64,000 nt of DNA from Bifidobacterium sp. ESL0800 (GCF_029395355.1 NZ_CP113913.1:434001-498000); one strand, 5' to 3'. Shown: positions 1 to 8,210, numbered from the stretch's first letter. The notes: generated from the sequence alone by a model not told the origin. Program-made: numbers and translations.

Positions 1-331
1 AAAAGTAGACCATGATGCCCATGGCGATGTAGGCCACCAAGCCGCCGCCGGGGCCTGCCTTGGAGATGGTGGAGCCCGAGGTCATGAACAGGCCCGTGCC
101 GATGCAGCCGCCGAGCGCGATCATCGAGACGTGGCGGGTCTTCAGGTTGCGTTGCACGCCGCCGTTGCCTGTTTTGCCTTTGTCGCCAAGCGAGGGGATG
201 GGGTGCGTGGCCGCGGCCTTGATGTTCGGATCGGCCGATTGGTGTGCTGCTTTGCCGGCCTTCGCTCCTGTCGCCGTAGACTGGGACGAAGTGCTGGTTC
301 CACTTTCGGTATGGTCGGTTGTTGCCGACAT
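1..331 (-). CDS. lysP: Lysine-type amino acid permease (APC superfamily), N-terminal part, cut by window edge
   Basis: The visible 110 codons begin with about 60 hydrophilic, Ser/Ala-rich residues. They then enter the first transmembrane segment with the signature LKTRHVSMIALGGCIGTGLF and the following GSTISKAGPGG, which is typical of amino acid/polyamine/organocation permeases of the LysP type. The start ATG at 331 follows a good ribosome site (GGAAGGA). The rest of the gene lies beyond base 1. Upstream on the same strand is a lysine riboswitch (484-627), which supports lysine as the substrate. Family assignment is from the motif; lysine specificity is inferred from the riboswitch. Confidence 0.85.
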   Translation of the reverse strand, partial: MSATTDHTESGTSTSSQSTATGAKAGKAAHQSADPNIKAAATHPIPSLGDKGKTGNGGVQRNLKTRHVSMIALGGCIGTGLFMTSGSTISKAGPGGGLVAYIAMGIMVYF

Positions 332-483
332 ACTGCTTTCCTTCCGGTAGGGAAGAAGCCTACAGAGATGCGAATGGCCGTCAGTGCATTTGTCGCTTGA
401 AAGCCGAGCTATGATATCGAGCCACGCCTCATCGCGAAAAAGCCTACAACGATTCTCATCGATAGCGCTCCGCGGCATTGGCC

Positions 484-627
484 GCGACAGTCCTGGATCT
501 CTTGGACCCAGGCCCAACTTCCCGCCGCGGAGGCGACCGGAAATTTCGGCTGGACTCCCTTTCACCGGCCTTCGCGGGCACCGCCGTGCCTCTGGTCGGT
601 TACTGATGGGTTCAGCGACCTCTTCTG
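484..627 (-). ncRNA. Lysine riboswitch (L-box) leader of lysP
   Basis: Read on the minus strand, the leader carries the conserved L-box blocks in order. AGAGGTCGC begins at about 623, followed by CAGTAACC, then GGTGAAAGGGAG and AGCCGAAAT (about 545-570), then CTGGGTCC paired with GGACTGTC, closing a short P1 helix (ACAG/CTGT). The order and spacing match the lysC leaders of Bacillus subtilis and Escherichia coli as I remember them. A strong hairpin follows (CGCGGC, loop CAAT, GCCGCG, about 472-487). It is a candidate expression-platform helix about 140 bases before the lysP start. No clear T-run terminator is present, so control may act on translation or through an alternative fold. Confidence 0.8.
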
Positions 628-643
628 TGATTGATGATAAGAG

Positions 644-649
644 TGACTA
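644..649 (-). promoter_or_regulatory. Possible -10 element for the lysP riboswitch transcript
   Basis: The minus strand reads TATAGT about 20 bases upstream of the L-box start, where a -10 box would be expected. No convincing -35 element sits at the right distance. The rest of the 628-830 stretch holds no gene I can support. Confidence 0.3.
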
Positions 650-830
650 TAGGTGGTTTTCGCGACAAATCTGCCCAATACAATCAGCTGCTGGACGTTT
701 GAGGATGCTGACCGCTTATGCGCGTCCCGATTTGCACGGTTGGGTTGCCGGTTGGGGCATTTGCCGCCGTTGCTTTGTTGGTTATCTGCCGACGTCAGGC
801 AATCGGACCGTTGCTATACTCGTCGTCTGT

Positions 831-2198
831 CTACAGGTTCCGCACGATGCCGATGAACAGCGGGACTCCGTCAGGGGTGTCGTATTCGTAGAGGAACGGA
901 TGGTCGACGATGAATGTTTCGATGTTGACTCTTCCTGGATTCGGTGCGCCGGTCAGCATCGCGACTTTGGTGTATGCGGCGGCTTTGACACCGGTTTCGC
1001 CCACATCGATGCTGGTGCCTTGGATGACTTGTTGAATGAAGAACTGCTCGCTGCTTGCCATTTTGGAGAAATTCGCACTGGACGAGTCAAATGCCGAACG
1101 GATTCCCAACTTTTTTAAGGTCGGTATCGTGTCGTTAAACGTGTTGGCCACCTTGAATTTCGGAAGTTCAAGGTCGACTTTGGTCTCCTCGCTTTTTGCG
1201 TTGAACATTGCGCGTAGAGAGTCGGTTTTTCCGGCCAGCTTGCTTGCCGCTGACTTCTGGTCGGGCAGCACGATTTTCAATGTGGAACCGTCGTCGAATT
1301 TTTTGTCGACACGTCTGAATCCTTTGCCTCTGGCCATGTCCATCGTCGCTTGCTGACTCATCATGGGAATCGTCGAGTCTCCTTTCATTCCATGGAACGG
1401 TTGGTCAGTCGTGTCGTCCGCATCGAATGGATCCTGCCATTTTCCGTTGGCATATACAGTGTTGAGAAGTGTCAAGGTGGAGTTGTTCGAAGCGAAATCG
1501 GGCTTGAGGATCCCATGCGTCTTCCTGTCCACCCACGAGCTCATTTGCCTGGAGGCATCGCCTGAGACCGTTTTCATCTCGGCGTCAAAGCCGGTCCTCA
1601 TGGATTTTTTGTAATCCTTATCGAGCGGATGGCCTTTCTGGACCCATATCGAATTGTCGGTCTGCATCCTTGATTTGCCATGGCGTCTGCCGTTGATGGA
1701 GAGCATCAGCGAATGATAGTCATCGGTGTTGGGCTGCGTGCCGTTGTCAAGGACGGATTGCAACTCGGTTTTGGTGGTTCCTGCCGATCCCTGTTCAGCC
1801 ATCGAAAGCGCCGTCCACATCGAGGTGGGGGAATAGTTCGTATTGCCTTTTTCGTCGGCCAGCTTCCGGTCGGTGAGGAAGAGGGATGAACTGTCGTATG
1901 CGAATTGCTGGACGCTGGTTTTGGCGGTTCTGCTCGGTGGCATCGCCTGGGGGTGAAGGATCAGCGCCCATGTTCCATAAGCCGCTGCAAGGAGGAGGGC
2001 CGCAATGACGCATATACTCAGTATCCGCGTCATAATACGGGAAAATTGGCGTTGGCGCCGTGGTTTCAAGCTTTCTGGTTCGGGTGGCATCGGGGAAGAT
2101 TCTGCGGATACGAAGTTTGTCGCATGTCTGGTGCGTTCATTGCCGCGATTTTGCGTTGTGCCGTGTCCGTGCCTGTTGAAAGCGGCATATTTTCTCAT
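831..2198 (-). CDS. Membrane-anchored serpin (serine protease inhibitor family)
   Basis: The protein has 455 residues. A basic N-terminal tail (about 1-55) is followed by one hydrophobic segment (ILSICVIAALLLAAAYGTWA, about 58-77) and then a serpin fold of roughly 370 residues. Visible serpin features are FAYDSSSLFL near the start, NYSPTSMWTALSMAEQGSAG, LLNTVYANGKWQDPF, and the C-terminal reactive-loop hinge GETGVKAAAYT (about 400-410) followed by DHPFLYEYD and LFIGIVRNL. Serpins trap proteases by loop cleavage, and bifidobacterial serpins are known to inhibit elastase-like proteases. The hinge here is not fully canonical: Val at P14 and Tyr at P9. The single uncleaved-looking segment suggests surface anchoring. 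A good ribosome site (GAAAGGA) precedes ATG 2198. Inhibitory activity is inferred. Confidence 0.88.
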   Translation of the reverse strand: MRKYAAFNRHGHGTTQNRGNERTRHATNFVSAESSPMPPEPESLKPRRQRQFSRIMTRILSICVIAALLLAAAYGTWALILHPQAMPPSRTAKTSVQQFAYDSSSLFLTDRKLADEKGNTNYSPTSMWTALSMAEQGSAGTTKTELQSVLDNGTQPNTDDYHSLMLSINGRRHGKSRMQTDNSIWVQKGHPLDKDYKKSMRTGFDAEMKTVSGDASRQMSSWVDRKTHGILKPDFASNNSTLTLLNTVYANGKWQDPFDADDTTDQPFHGMKGDSTIPMMSQQATMDMARGKGFRRVDKKFDDGSTLKIVLPDQKSAASKLAGKTDSLRAMFNAKSEETKVDLELPKFKVANTFNDTIPTLKKLGIRSAFDSSSANFSKMASSEQFFIQQVIQGTSIDVGETGVKAAAYTKVAMLTGAPNPGRVNIETFIVDHPFLYEYDTPDGVPLFIGIVRNL

Positions 2199-2304
2199 GC
2201 GTGTCCTTTCATCGCCGATGATGCAACTGTTGCGGGCGCAATGACCGTTGATTCCATTCTAATAGGATCGTCGCTTTCGTCCGTCTCGGCGCTAGACTTG
2301 AGGT

Positions 2305-3393
2305 ATGTCTTTAACTATCGGAATCGTCGGGCTGCCGAATGTCGGCAAGTCCACCATGTTCAACGCTTTGACCCGCAACAACGTGCTTGCGGAGAACTAT
2401 CCTTTCGCCACCATCGAGCCCAACACGGGCATCGTGCCGCTGCCCGACAAGCGTCTGCCCGTGCTCGCCAAGCTGGTGGGCACCGAGAAGATTGTGCCCG
2501 CCACCGTCACCTTCGTCGACATCGCCGGTATCGTCAAGGGTGCCTCCGAGGGCGAGGGCCTGGGCAACAAGTTCCTGGCCAACATCCGCGAGGCCGACGC
2601 GATCTGCGAGGTCGTGCGTGCGTTCAAGGATGATGACATCGTCCACGTCAACGGTCGTGTCGATCCGGCCGACGACATCGAAACCATCAACACCGAGTTG
2701 ATGCTTGCCGACCTGCAGACCATCGAGAACGCGCTGCCCAAGCTCGAGAAGGAGCTGCGTGGCAAGAAGGTCACGCAGGAATATATGGACGCGGTCAAGA
2801 AAGCGCAGTCGATTCTTTCGGAAGGCGAGACCATCGACCACGCCGCCTCCGCCGGCAAAATCGACAAGGCCGACATCTACGACCTGCATCTGATGACCGC
2901 CAAGCCGTTCATCTACGTCTTCAACGTTGACGACACCGAGCTGGGCGATACGGACTTTCAGAAGAAGCTAGCCGACTCCGTTGCGCCTGCGCAGTCGATC
3001 TTCCTCAACGCGCAGTTCGAGTCCGACCTGACCGACCTCGACGAGGCCGACGCGCGCGAGATGCTCGCTGACGCGGGCCTCAAGGAATCCGGCCTCGACC
3101 AGCTGGCCCGCGTGGGCTTCGACGTGCTCGGCTTGCAGACCTTCCTCACCGCAGGTGTCAAGGAGGTGCGCGCCTGGCAGATTCATCAGGGCTGGACCGC
3201 CCCGCAGGCCGCCGGCGTCATCCACAGTGATTTCGAACGTGGTTTCATCAAGGCCGACATCGTCTCCTACGACGATTTCGTCGCCGCCAAGGGCAGCATG
3301 AACGAGATCAAGGAGGAGGGCAAGCTTCGCCAGGAGGGCCGCGACTACGTGATGCAGGACGGTGACATCGTAGACTTCAAGTTCAACGTGTGA
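2305..3393 (+). CDS. ychF: Redox-regulated ATPase/GTPase YchF (OLA1/Obg-like)
   Basis: A 362-residue protein of standard YchF length. The P-loop GLPNVGKST (9-17) is followed by the family signature for switch [19 protein letters not shown], then a coiled-coil insertion and the base-recognition stretch FNVDD near residue 206. A C-terminal TGS domain (about 278-362) ends in [10 protein letters not shown]. YchF binds ribosomes and hydrolyses ATP and has been linked to oxidative-stress control. It is a single-gene unit with its own terminator immediately downstream. Confidence 0.97.
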   Translation: MSLTIGIVGLPNVGKSTMFNALTRNNVLAENYPFATIEPNTGIVPLPDKRLPVLAKLVGTEKIVPATVTFVDIAGIVKGASEGEGLGNKFLANIREADAICEVVRAFKDDDIVHVNGRVDPADDIETINTELMLADLQTIENALPKLEKELRGKKVTQEYMDAVKKAQSILSEGETIDHAASAGKIDKADIYDLHLMTAKPFIYVFNVDDTELGDTDFQKKLADSVAPAQSIFLNAQFESDLTDLDEADAREMLADAGLKESGLDQLARVGFDVLGLQTFLTAGVKEVRAWQIHQGWTAPQAAGVIHSDFERGFIKADIVSYDDFVAAKGSMNEIKEEGKLRQEGRDYVMQDGDIVDFKFNV

Positions 3394-3417
3394 GACTGTG
3401 ATACGCTTAACCCTTAC

Positions 3418-3458
3418 AAGTGGTTCGATATCATCTGGTATCGGGCCACTTTTGTTAT
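3418..3458 (+). terminator. Rho-independent terminator of ychF
   Basis: AAGTGG (3418-3423) pairs with CCACTT (3446-3451), with an inner CGATA/TATCG helix, followed by a TTTGTTAT tail. It lies 25 bases after the ychF stop. Confidence 0.8.
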
Positions 3459-3558
3459 CTAAGCAGCAGTTGGTCATTCTTTAGAGGTACATATTGATCG
3501 GTGCGGCTTGCTTAGTATCATGGAAACTAGTAAGCAAGTTTAGATTGATAAAAGGCGG

Positions 3559-3979
3559 GTGTCTTTGAGCGAGATTATTACGATGAAGCTTGGTCCGCGT
3601 AAGCCGGTTCGTCACGAGGAACTGCCAGAAGGCGGATACCGCGAATTTATCGGCTGGCAGGAAGGTATGTCACCCGAAGAGGTGTGGCATGCCGGCAACA
3701 GTTGGTGGAAACTTGAGCCTGGCCGAGCGGTACGTTGTGATTTGGCTGTTATCCTCAATCCCGAAAACACAGTCGTGCGTGGCAAAAGTTCGAGGTTTGA
3801 TCAAACGTGAGGACATGCGCATGGGCTTCATCGGTGAACCGGTGAAACGCCAATACGATGCATGGCTCGGGAAAACGTTAAAACGCAACGATTCCAAAAA
3901 CCCAATCGCTTATTTTGATGAGCGGGACATTCTTGCGCCTGACGAAGTAGAAACAGGCACGACGTTTCTTAATCGGTAA
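3559..3979 (+). pseudogene. Unknown protein interrupted by a one-base frameshift in an A run
   Basis: Reading from GTG 3559 (or TTG 3565, about nine bases after AAAGG) gives a protein that runs cleanly to about residue 75 (NPENTVVRGK). It then goes out of frame at the AAAA run 3784-3787 and stops at 3810. The continuation is open in the next frame (GLIKRED, MGFIGEPVKRQYDAWLGKTL, NPIAYFDERDI) to the stop at 3979. Removing one A joins both halves into one protein of about 139 residues. It has no recognised domain. The joined protein is Trp- and charge-rich. The neighbours are AT-rich accessory genes. It could be a true mutation, a sequencing error or, less likely, programmed slippage. Confidence 0.55.
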
Positions 3980-4358
3980 TGAGACGTGGATGTTGTGCAA
4001 ATGCAACATAACTTGCTAATATGATCAGCCTCAAATGATTTACAACAAATAGAGTGATCTACTATTTGAGTGTAGTAACAAATCAGAGATCGATTTCTAT
4101 GGTAGAACAATCGCGTTGGTGCTATGTAACGGCATAAAGACGGAGTTCTGTGTAAAAACGCTCATTTGTACGATAGAGAAGAGTTGATTCCAACGAACCT
4201 TTCGTACAAAGTCATTGCGTCGATCGCAAAGTTGTTATAGGACAACGCGAAAGTTCCGAAACCCGACAGCGATGGTAAGCTTATGAGACTGTTCGGCAGC
4301 GCATTGATGTGTTATATATTGAGAGTAGATTATGAAAGATTATCAAGAAAGATGAATT
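3980..4358. other. AT-rich intergenic stretch with a spaced inverted repeat
   Basis: No gene is supported here. The only structure seen is TTTGTACGA (4165-4173) repeated inverted as TCGTACAAA (4202-4210) with 28 bases between. Just before the nuclease-like gene, TATATT at about 4314 could be a -10 box. Confidence 0.4.
4165..4210. repeat. Inverted repeat upstream of the PD-(D/E)XK gene
   Basis: Perfect 9-base arms TTTGTACGA/TCGTACAAA separated by 28 bases, about 150 bases before the nuclease-like gene. It could be an operator for a dimeric regulator. No regulator gene sits next to it. Confidence 0.4.
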
Positions 4359-5591
4359 ATGTCGGAGAATAATTCTTTAGCATCAAAGGCAATGGAGCTG
4401 CTTGCCGATCCGGATTTCGATCAACTTAATCAGAGACTCAACCGAGTAAATGTCTTCGACGCCGTTGACATGGGACGTCAGGAGATTAAGCATTCAGCGT
4501 TTCTTGCATGGCTTATGGATCCATCGGGACCTCATGGGCTTGGTGATTTGTTTATTCATCGGTTGCTTGCACAACTTTATGTAGATAATTCAGAGAAGTT
4601 TGCAGAGAGCGGCGTTGCAAGTTTCGTTCCTCTGGCTGCTGATGATTTATCGGAGTTGAATGTTGTCAGAGAATCTGAGGACAGGATTGATATTTTAGCA
4701 AAAACAATTGATGACAGAATGGTGATGTGTATTGAGAACAAAGTTGATTCTGGATTGCATAATCGTCAATTGGACGATTATCACCAATACATTGAATCCA
4801 CATACGGTAATCGTCAATATCGTATTTACGTATTGTTAGCACCTGAAGGTTTTGAAATTCCGAAAGATCAGTGCCAAAATCCAGCTATTTGGCTGACATT
4901 ATCTTATTCGTCTGTAGCTAAAGTGTTGGAATCTTTGAGAGACTCTGCGCAGGGGCGCACTCAGATTCTTATTGAAGATTATGTGAGGTTATTAAAGAAG
5001 GAGAATATTGTGAACGATGAAGAACAGAATAAGCTTGCTTATAACTTGTATCGTAATTATTCCGAGGTTTTTGATTTTGTGAGTCAAGCATGTACTGATC
5101 AATCTGCGGTTGAACAGTATTTGATTGAGAAAGTCTATGATCCTGTTATGGATGATTTACAAGATAAAGGCCAAATAAGTAATCATTGGTGCTGGAATAA
5201 AGGACGAATGACATACTATGGATTTCATACTCAAAAGATGAATGATTACTTTGGTGCAACAAATGATGACTGGGTGTATGCATATTGGCTTTATCCGGAT
5301 AAAGTTTCATCGCTTTTGAAACCGAGCATGAGGCTTGAGGTCTTCCCGAAAGGTAAACAGGAAACGACAATTGGTAGAATGCAACATATTCGTGAGAGAA
5401 TAGGTAGTGGCAATTCGTCAATAACTAACCAGAATAAACAGCGCGAAATCGTTGATTTTCCGTCGGATATCAACTTGAGCGATATCCTTGAAACTGTTGA
5501 GATTGATGCTCTTGCAAAAGAGACAAAGGGCAAATTATATAAAGCAATGGATAATATGCTTCAATTGGAGAAAAGAGCTTTAATGGAATGA
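4359..5591 (+). CDS. PD-(D/E)XK nuclease superfamily protein (PDDEXK_4-like)
   Basis: 410 residues. The N-terminal half has the marks of this family: RQEIKHSAFLAWLMDP (40-54), Asp111 in DRIDIL, the E-x-K pair in CIENKVDSG (Glu126, Lys128), and the helix Gln in HNRQLDDYHQYI (Gln137). Together these build a restriction-endonuclease-like metal site. The C-terminal half (from about 220) has no domain I recognise and may confer target specificity. Base use is AT-rich (codons such as TTT, AAT, GAT), unlike flanking core genes, consistent with transfer. The ribosome site is weak (AAGAAAGA). The nuclease role is inferred from catalytic residues; targets are unknown. Confidence 0.8.
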   Translation: MSENNSLASKAMELLADPDFDQLNQRLNRVNVFDAVDMGRQEIKHSAFLAWLMDPSGPHGLGDLFIHRLLAQLYVDNSEKFAESGVASFVPLAADDLSELNVVRESEDRIDILAKTIDDRMVMCIENKVDSGLHNRQLDDYHQYIESTYGNRQYRIYVLLAPEGFEIPKDQCQNPAIWLTLSYSSVAKVLESLRDSAQGRTQILIEDYVRLLKKENIVNDEEQNKLAYNLYRNYSEVFDFVSQACTDQSAVEQYLIEKVYDPVMDDLQDKGQISNHWCWNKGRMTYYGFHTQKMNDYFGATNDDWVYAYWLYPDKVSSLLKPSMRLEVFPKGKQETTIGRMQHIRERIGSGNSSITNQNKQREIVDFPSDINLSDILETVEIDALAKETKGKLYKAMDNMLQLEKRALME

Positions 5592-5653
5592 ATATGATTT
5601 AATCATATTTTAACTGTTCGGAAGTGCTTGTGTGTACATAACCGTAATTGGCT

Positions 5654-6415
5654 TTATAGATTGGGATAAGCTATATTCTTTGAGTTTGAATATTGCTCTG
5701 TGCAATGCGTGTGGTTCCAATTAGCAAACCAATCGATAACAGATGGGTCATTATCGAAGTACCAAGCACTCAGTTTGTCGTTGAAGGTATCGCGGTCTGG
5801 TGGCTCTACCGGGACGGCGAGGATGGCGGATGAATGTAGCTTGAGCAGCAGGCCGTTGGCGGCGAGTAGGGCGGTGCGTTTGTTGCCGTCGCCGAACGGC
5901 TGCATCTTGGCTAGCGTTGCGAAGAGGTGTGAGGCACGTTCGAGGGGCTGCACATTGTGTGCGGGTGCTGCGGGGCTATCTGCTGTGCTTGACGCTACTG
6001 ACGTGCTGTCGTCAGAAACTAAATCCAGTTCCTGCTCGATTGCCGCGGCAGAAGGCACAGGCGGGGTATAGGTGCCTCGGCGGGTGGAGACGATGACGTT
6101 TTCCGTCGTTCTTAGAACGCCAGGCTCCATGGCTGCGGTGCGGGTCATTTTCGCGTTGATGCCGGTGAACCATGCCAGATCCATAGGCCGTGTCGAATAG
6201 TCGTATTCGATGACATACGAGGAGGCGTCTTTCAAATCGCAAAGCAGTGCATAGTCGTTGCGCGAACCGACGACGTTGGGATTGCCGGTGCGCAGAAACT
6301 CTTCGGTTGCCATGCGCGAGGTATTGAGCCCGTCAAAGGTTCGTCCCATCCGGTAGAGCAGCCCGGCGAGCCCTTTGGTAGTCATCAGAGGAGAGGCAAT
6401 ATGCTGAATTGTCAT
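5654..6415 (-). CDS. Fic/DOC-family protein with Gln in place of the catalytic His
   Basis: 253 residues. The central Fic helix reads MQPFGDGNKRTALLAANGLL (171-190). The fold motif is H-P/A-F-x-D/E-G-N-x-R, and here the His is Gln172 (codon CAG). The downstream DGNKR, which binds the nucleotide phosphates, is intact. Before it are the usual Fic approach features (INAKMTRTAAMEPGVLRTTENVIV, 86-109) and a Ser/Ala-rich linker (130-155) that looks like an insertion. Fic enzymes usually transfer AMP or another phosphate group to target proteins. Loss of His should remove or change that chemistry. It is transcribed towards the nuclease-like gene. Assignment to the family is strong; activity is doubtful. 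Confidence 0.82.
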   Translation of the reverse strand: MTIQHIASPLMTTKGLAGLLYRMGRTFDGLNTSRMATEEFLRTGNPNVVGSRNDYALLCDLKDASSYVIEYDYSTRPMDLAWFTGINAKMTRTAAMEPGVLRTTENVIVSTRRGTYTPPVPSAAAIEQELDLVSDDSTSVASSTADSPAAPAHNVQPLERASHLFATLAKMQPFGDGNKRTALLAANGLLLKLHSSAILAVPVEPPDRDTFNDKLSAWYFDNDPSVIDWFANWNHTHCTEQYSNSKNIAYPNL

Positions 6416-6575
6416 AGCTGTTCTCCTGACTGATGTGATAAATCGAAATCGTATTGTGAATGATTGCGGTTCACAGTGACTTTTCGATTATAGATGATAT
6501 TGAGAAAGACTTCTTTCAAGGTTGCTGATTTCCTCTACAATGAGATTTAGGACTAGGACTAAAAGAGGTGATCGA

Positions 6576-6842
6576 ATGCCGGAAGTAAGCAGATTTTTCG
6601 GAATCATCATCAAGATGGTGTATCAGGATGAAGGCAAACATCATAAGCCGCACGTACATGTGAAGTATGGTGATTTTAAGGCTTCCATCGGCATCGATGG
6701 TGAAGTGTTGGCGGGTTCTTTGCCGGAAAGACAATACAAATTGGTGGCCGCGTGGCTTGAATTGCATGAGAGTGAATTGTACCTTGCATGGAATGAAGCT
6801 ATAAGCGGTAAGCCTTTTAATAAAATAAAGCCTTTGTCATAA
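6576..6842 (+). CDS. DUF4160 domain protein
   Basis: 88 residues starting MPEVSRFFGIIIKMVYQDEG; ATG 6576 follows AAAAGAGGTG. The motif KHHKPHVHVKYGD (about 22-34) and the following ASIGIDGEVLAGSLP are typical of DUF4160. It is followed after ten bases by a DUF2442 gene on the same strand. This pairing recurs in bacteria and resembles a toxin-antitoxin or small accessory module, but no biochemical role is established that I can name. AT-rich island context. Confidence 0.8.
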   Translation: MPEVSRFFGIIIKMVYQDEGKHHKPHVHVKYGDFKASIGIDGEVLAGSLPERQYKLVAAWLELHESELYLAWNEAISGKPFNKIKPLS

Positions 6843-6852
6843 GGAGATTTTG

Positions 6853-7164
6853 ATGTTCGTACATGATGGAATCGTTTATGCGGATTCTCCGAGTGGTGAA
6901 TTAGAGGTCCTTGATGCTCATGCGACCGGGGACTATACCATGGTGGTTACGTTTTCGAACGGGAAAACTCGGCTTTGCGATTTTAGCGAAATGTTTGATG
7001 ATGTTCCCGCGTTTGCCCCGTTGCGTGACGAGGCTGTTTTTGAGCATTTTCAGTTGGAAGACGGTGTACTGACGTGGCAAGATGGATCTATCGATATCTC
7101 TCCGTCGTATCTTTATAATCATTCTTACGAATATGACGCTCATGGAGCGTTGGTTTCCGCCTGA
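6853..7164 (+). CDS. DUF2442 domain protein
   Basis: 103 residues (MFVHDGIVYADSPSG). ATG 6853 follows AAGGAG at 6841-6846; that site lies just after the upstream stop, so the two genes are co-transcribed and probably co-translated. The core (DYTMVVTFSNGKTRLCDFSEMF, then FQLEDGVLTWQDGSIDISPSYLY) matches the DUF2442 pattern of a small beta-rich domain ending in a DI-P-LY-like motif. It is the likely partner of the DUF4160 protein; which one would be toxin and which antitoxin cannot be told from the sequence. Confidence 0.78.
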   Translation: MFVHDGIVYADSPSGELEVLDAHATGDYTMVVTFSNGKTRLCDFSEMFDDVPAFAPLRDEAVFEHFQLEDGVLTWQDGSIDISPSYLYNHSYEYDAHGALVSA

Positions 7165-7523
7165 AATCTTATTCTATGGAGTTGCTGCCATGTGTTTTAA
7201 GAAAATGTGTCGGCGGTTTTATAAAATTTCGGCCATGTGATTCTTCTTTTTTCCTAAATGACTCGCAGAACCGATGCCGTATCTTATAAAGTCTTAAGCT
7301 GTAGTTTTCTAGTGGATAAATGGCTTAACCGTTAGAATACTGGTGGTTAAATGAGCAAGATAACGAGTTCTGACAGGCTTCGTAGCAGATAACCGGACTA
7401 TAAATCTCGCAGCCTCGAGTCCGACAATTCGCTCTGTGCGCGTAACGGTGTTTTTATGGCATGATAATGATGGTTATGATCCATCAATAACGATGGACGT
7501 TGCGATTTTTGAAAGGAATCGAT
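7165..7523. other. AT-rich intergenic stretch, no gene seen
   Basis: This is the right edge of the AT-rich island. GATAAT at about 7462 could serve as a -10 element for the following SDR gene. No tRNA, repeat or attachment-site duplication was recognised. Confidence 0.4.
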
Positions 7524-8210
7524 ATGGCTGATCAGCGACGTGTGGTGATTTTGGGCGGGCATGGCAAGGTGGCGTTGCTCGCCGAGCCGAAGCTGAAGGC
7601 TGCGGGATTCGCGGTCGATGCGGTTATCCGTAACCCTGCGCAGTCCGACGATGTGCGTAAGGCCGGCGCAAATCCGGTGGTCTTCGATATGGAACATGCC
7701 AACGTCGACAGCTTTGCTGGCTTGTTTGAAGACGCTGTGGCTGTCGTGTTCTCGGCCGGTGCCGGTGGTGGCGACGCTGACAGGACTCATGCCGTCGACT
7801 ATCAGGCCGCGGTCAACGCGATTGATGCGGCGCAAAAAGCGGGCGTACGTCGCTTTGTCATGGTCTCCTACGATACGGCCGACCGTGACCCGCAGACGAT
7901 GGGCTGGCCGGAGTCGTTCCTGCCGTACGCGCAGGCCAAGCATGACGCCGACGCGCACCTGATTGATTCCTCGCTCGAATACACGATTCTGGGTCCGGGC
8001 GTGCTGACGCTCGAGCCCGAAACCGACAAAATCGTTCTAACTAACGACCACACGATGATCGACGGCAAGCCGGCCACGCCCGAGCAACGTGCGACCTCGC
8101 GCGGCAACGTCGCGGCGGTCATCGCCCGCGTGCTCAGCGCCGATGTGGCCAAGCGCAAGACCATCGCCTTCTACGACGGCGACCAGCCGATCGACGAGGT
8201 TCTTGTCTGA
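7524..8210 (+). CDS. NAD(P)-binding SDR/NmrA-like protein
   Basis: 228 residues. ATG 7524 follows GAAAGGA. The N-terminal dinucleotide motif VVILGGHGKVA (7-17) is the GxxGxxx form of atypical short-chain dehydrogenases. Later motifs are VFSAGAGGGDADRTHAVDY, RFVMVSYDTAD and a final LEYTILGPGVL block typical of NAD(P)H-binding YwnB/NmrA proteins. Substrate unknown. It appears to be a single-gene unit with a terminator just downstream. Confidence 0.85.
   Translation: MADQRRVVILGGHGKVALLAEPKLKAAGFAVDAVIRNPAQSDDVRKAGANPVVFDMEHANVDSFAGLFEDAVAVVFSAGAGGGDADRTHAVDYQAAVNAIDAAQKAGVRRFVMVSYDTADRDPQTMGWPESFLPYAQAKHDADAHLIDSSLEYTILGPGVLTLEPETDKIVLTNDHTMIDGKPATPEQRATSRGNVAAVIARVLSADVAKRKTIAFYDGDQPIDEVLV

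Noticed and set aside
447..460. Zur-like string (AACGATTCTCATCG) in the lysP leader
   Set aside because: Resembles the znuA palindrome but is asymmetric and lies in a leader already explained by the lysine riboswitch; probably chance.
3784..3788. Programmed ribosomal frameshift at AAAAG
   Set aside because: The run is short and has no canonical slippery heptamer or following hairpin, so a simple indel is more likely.
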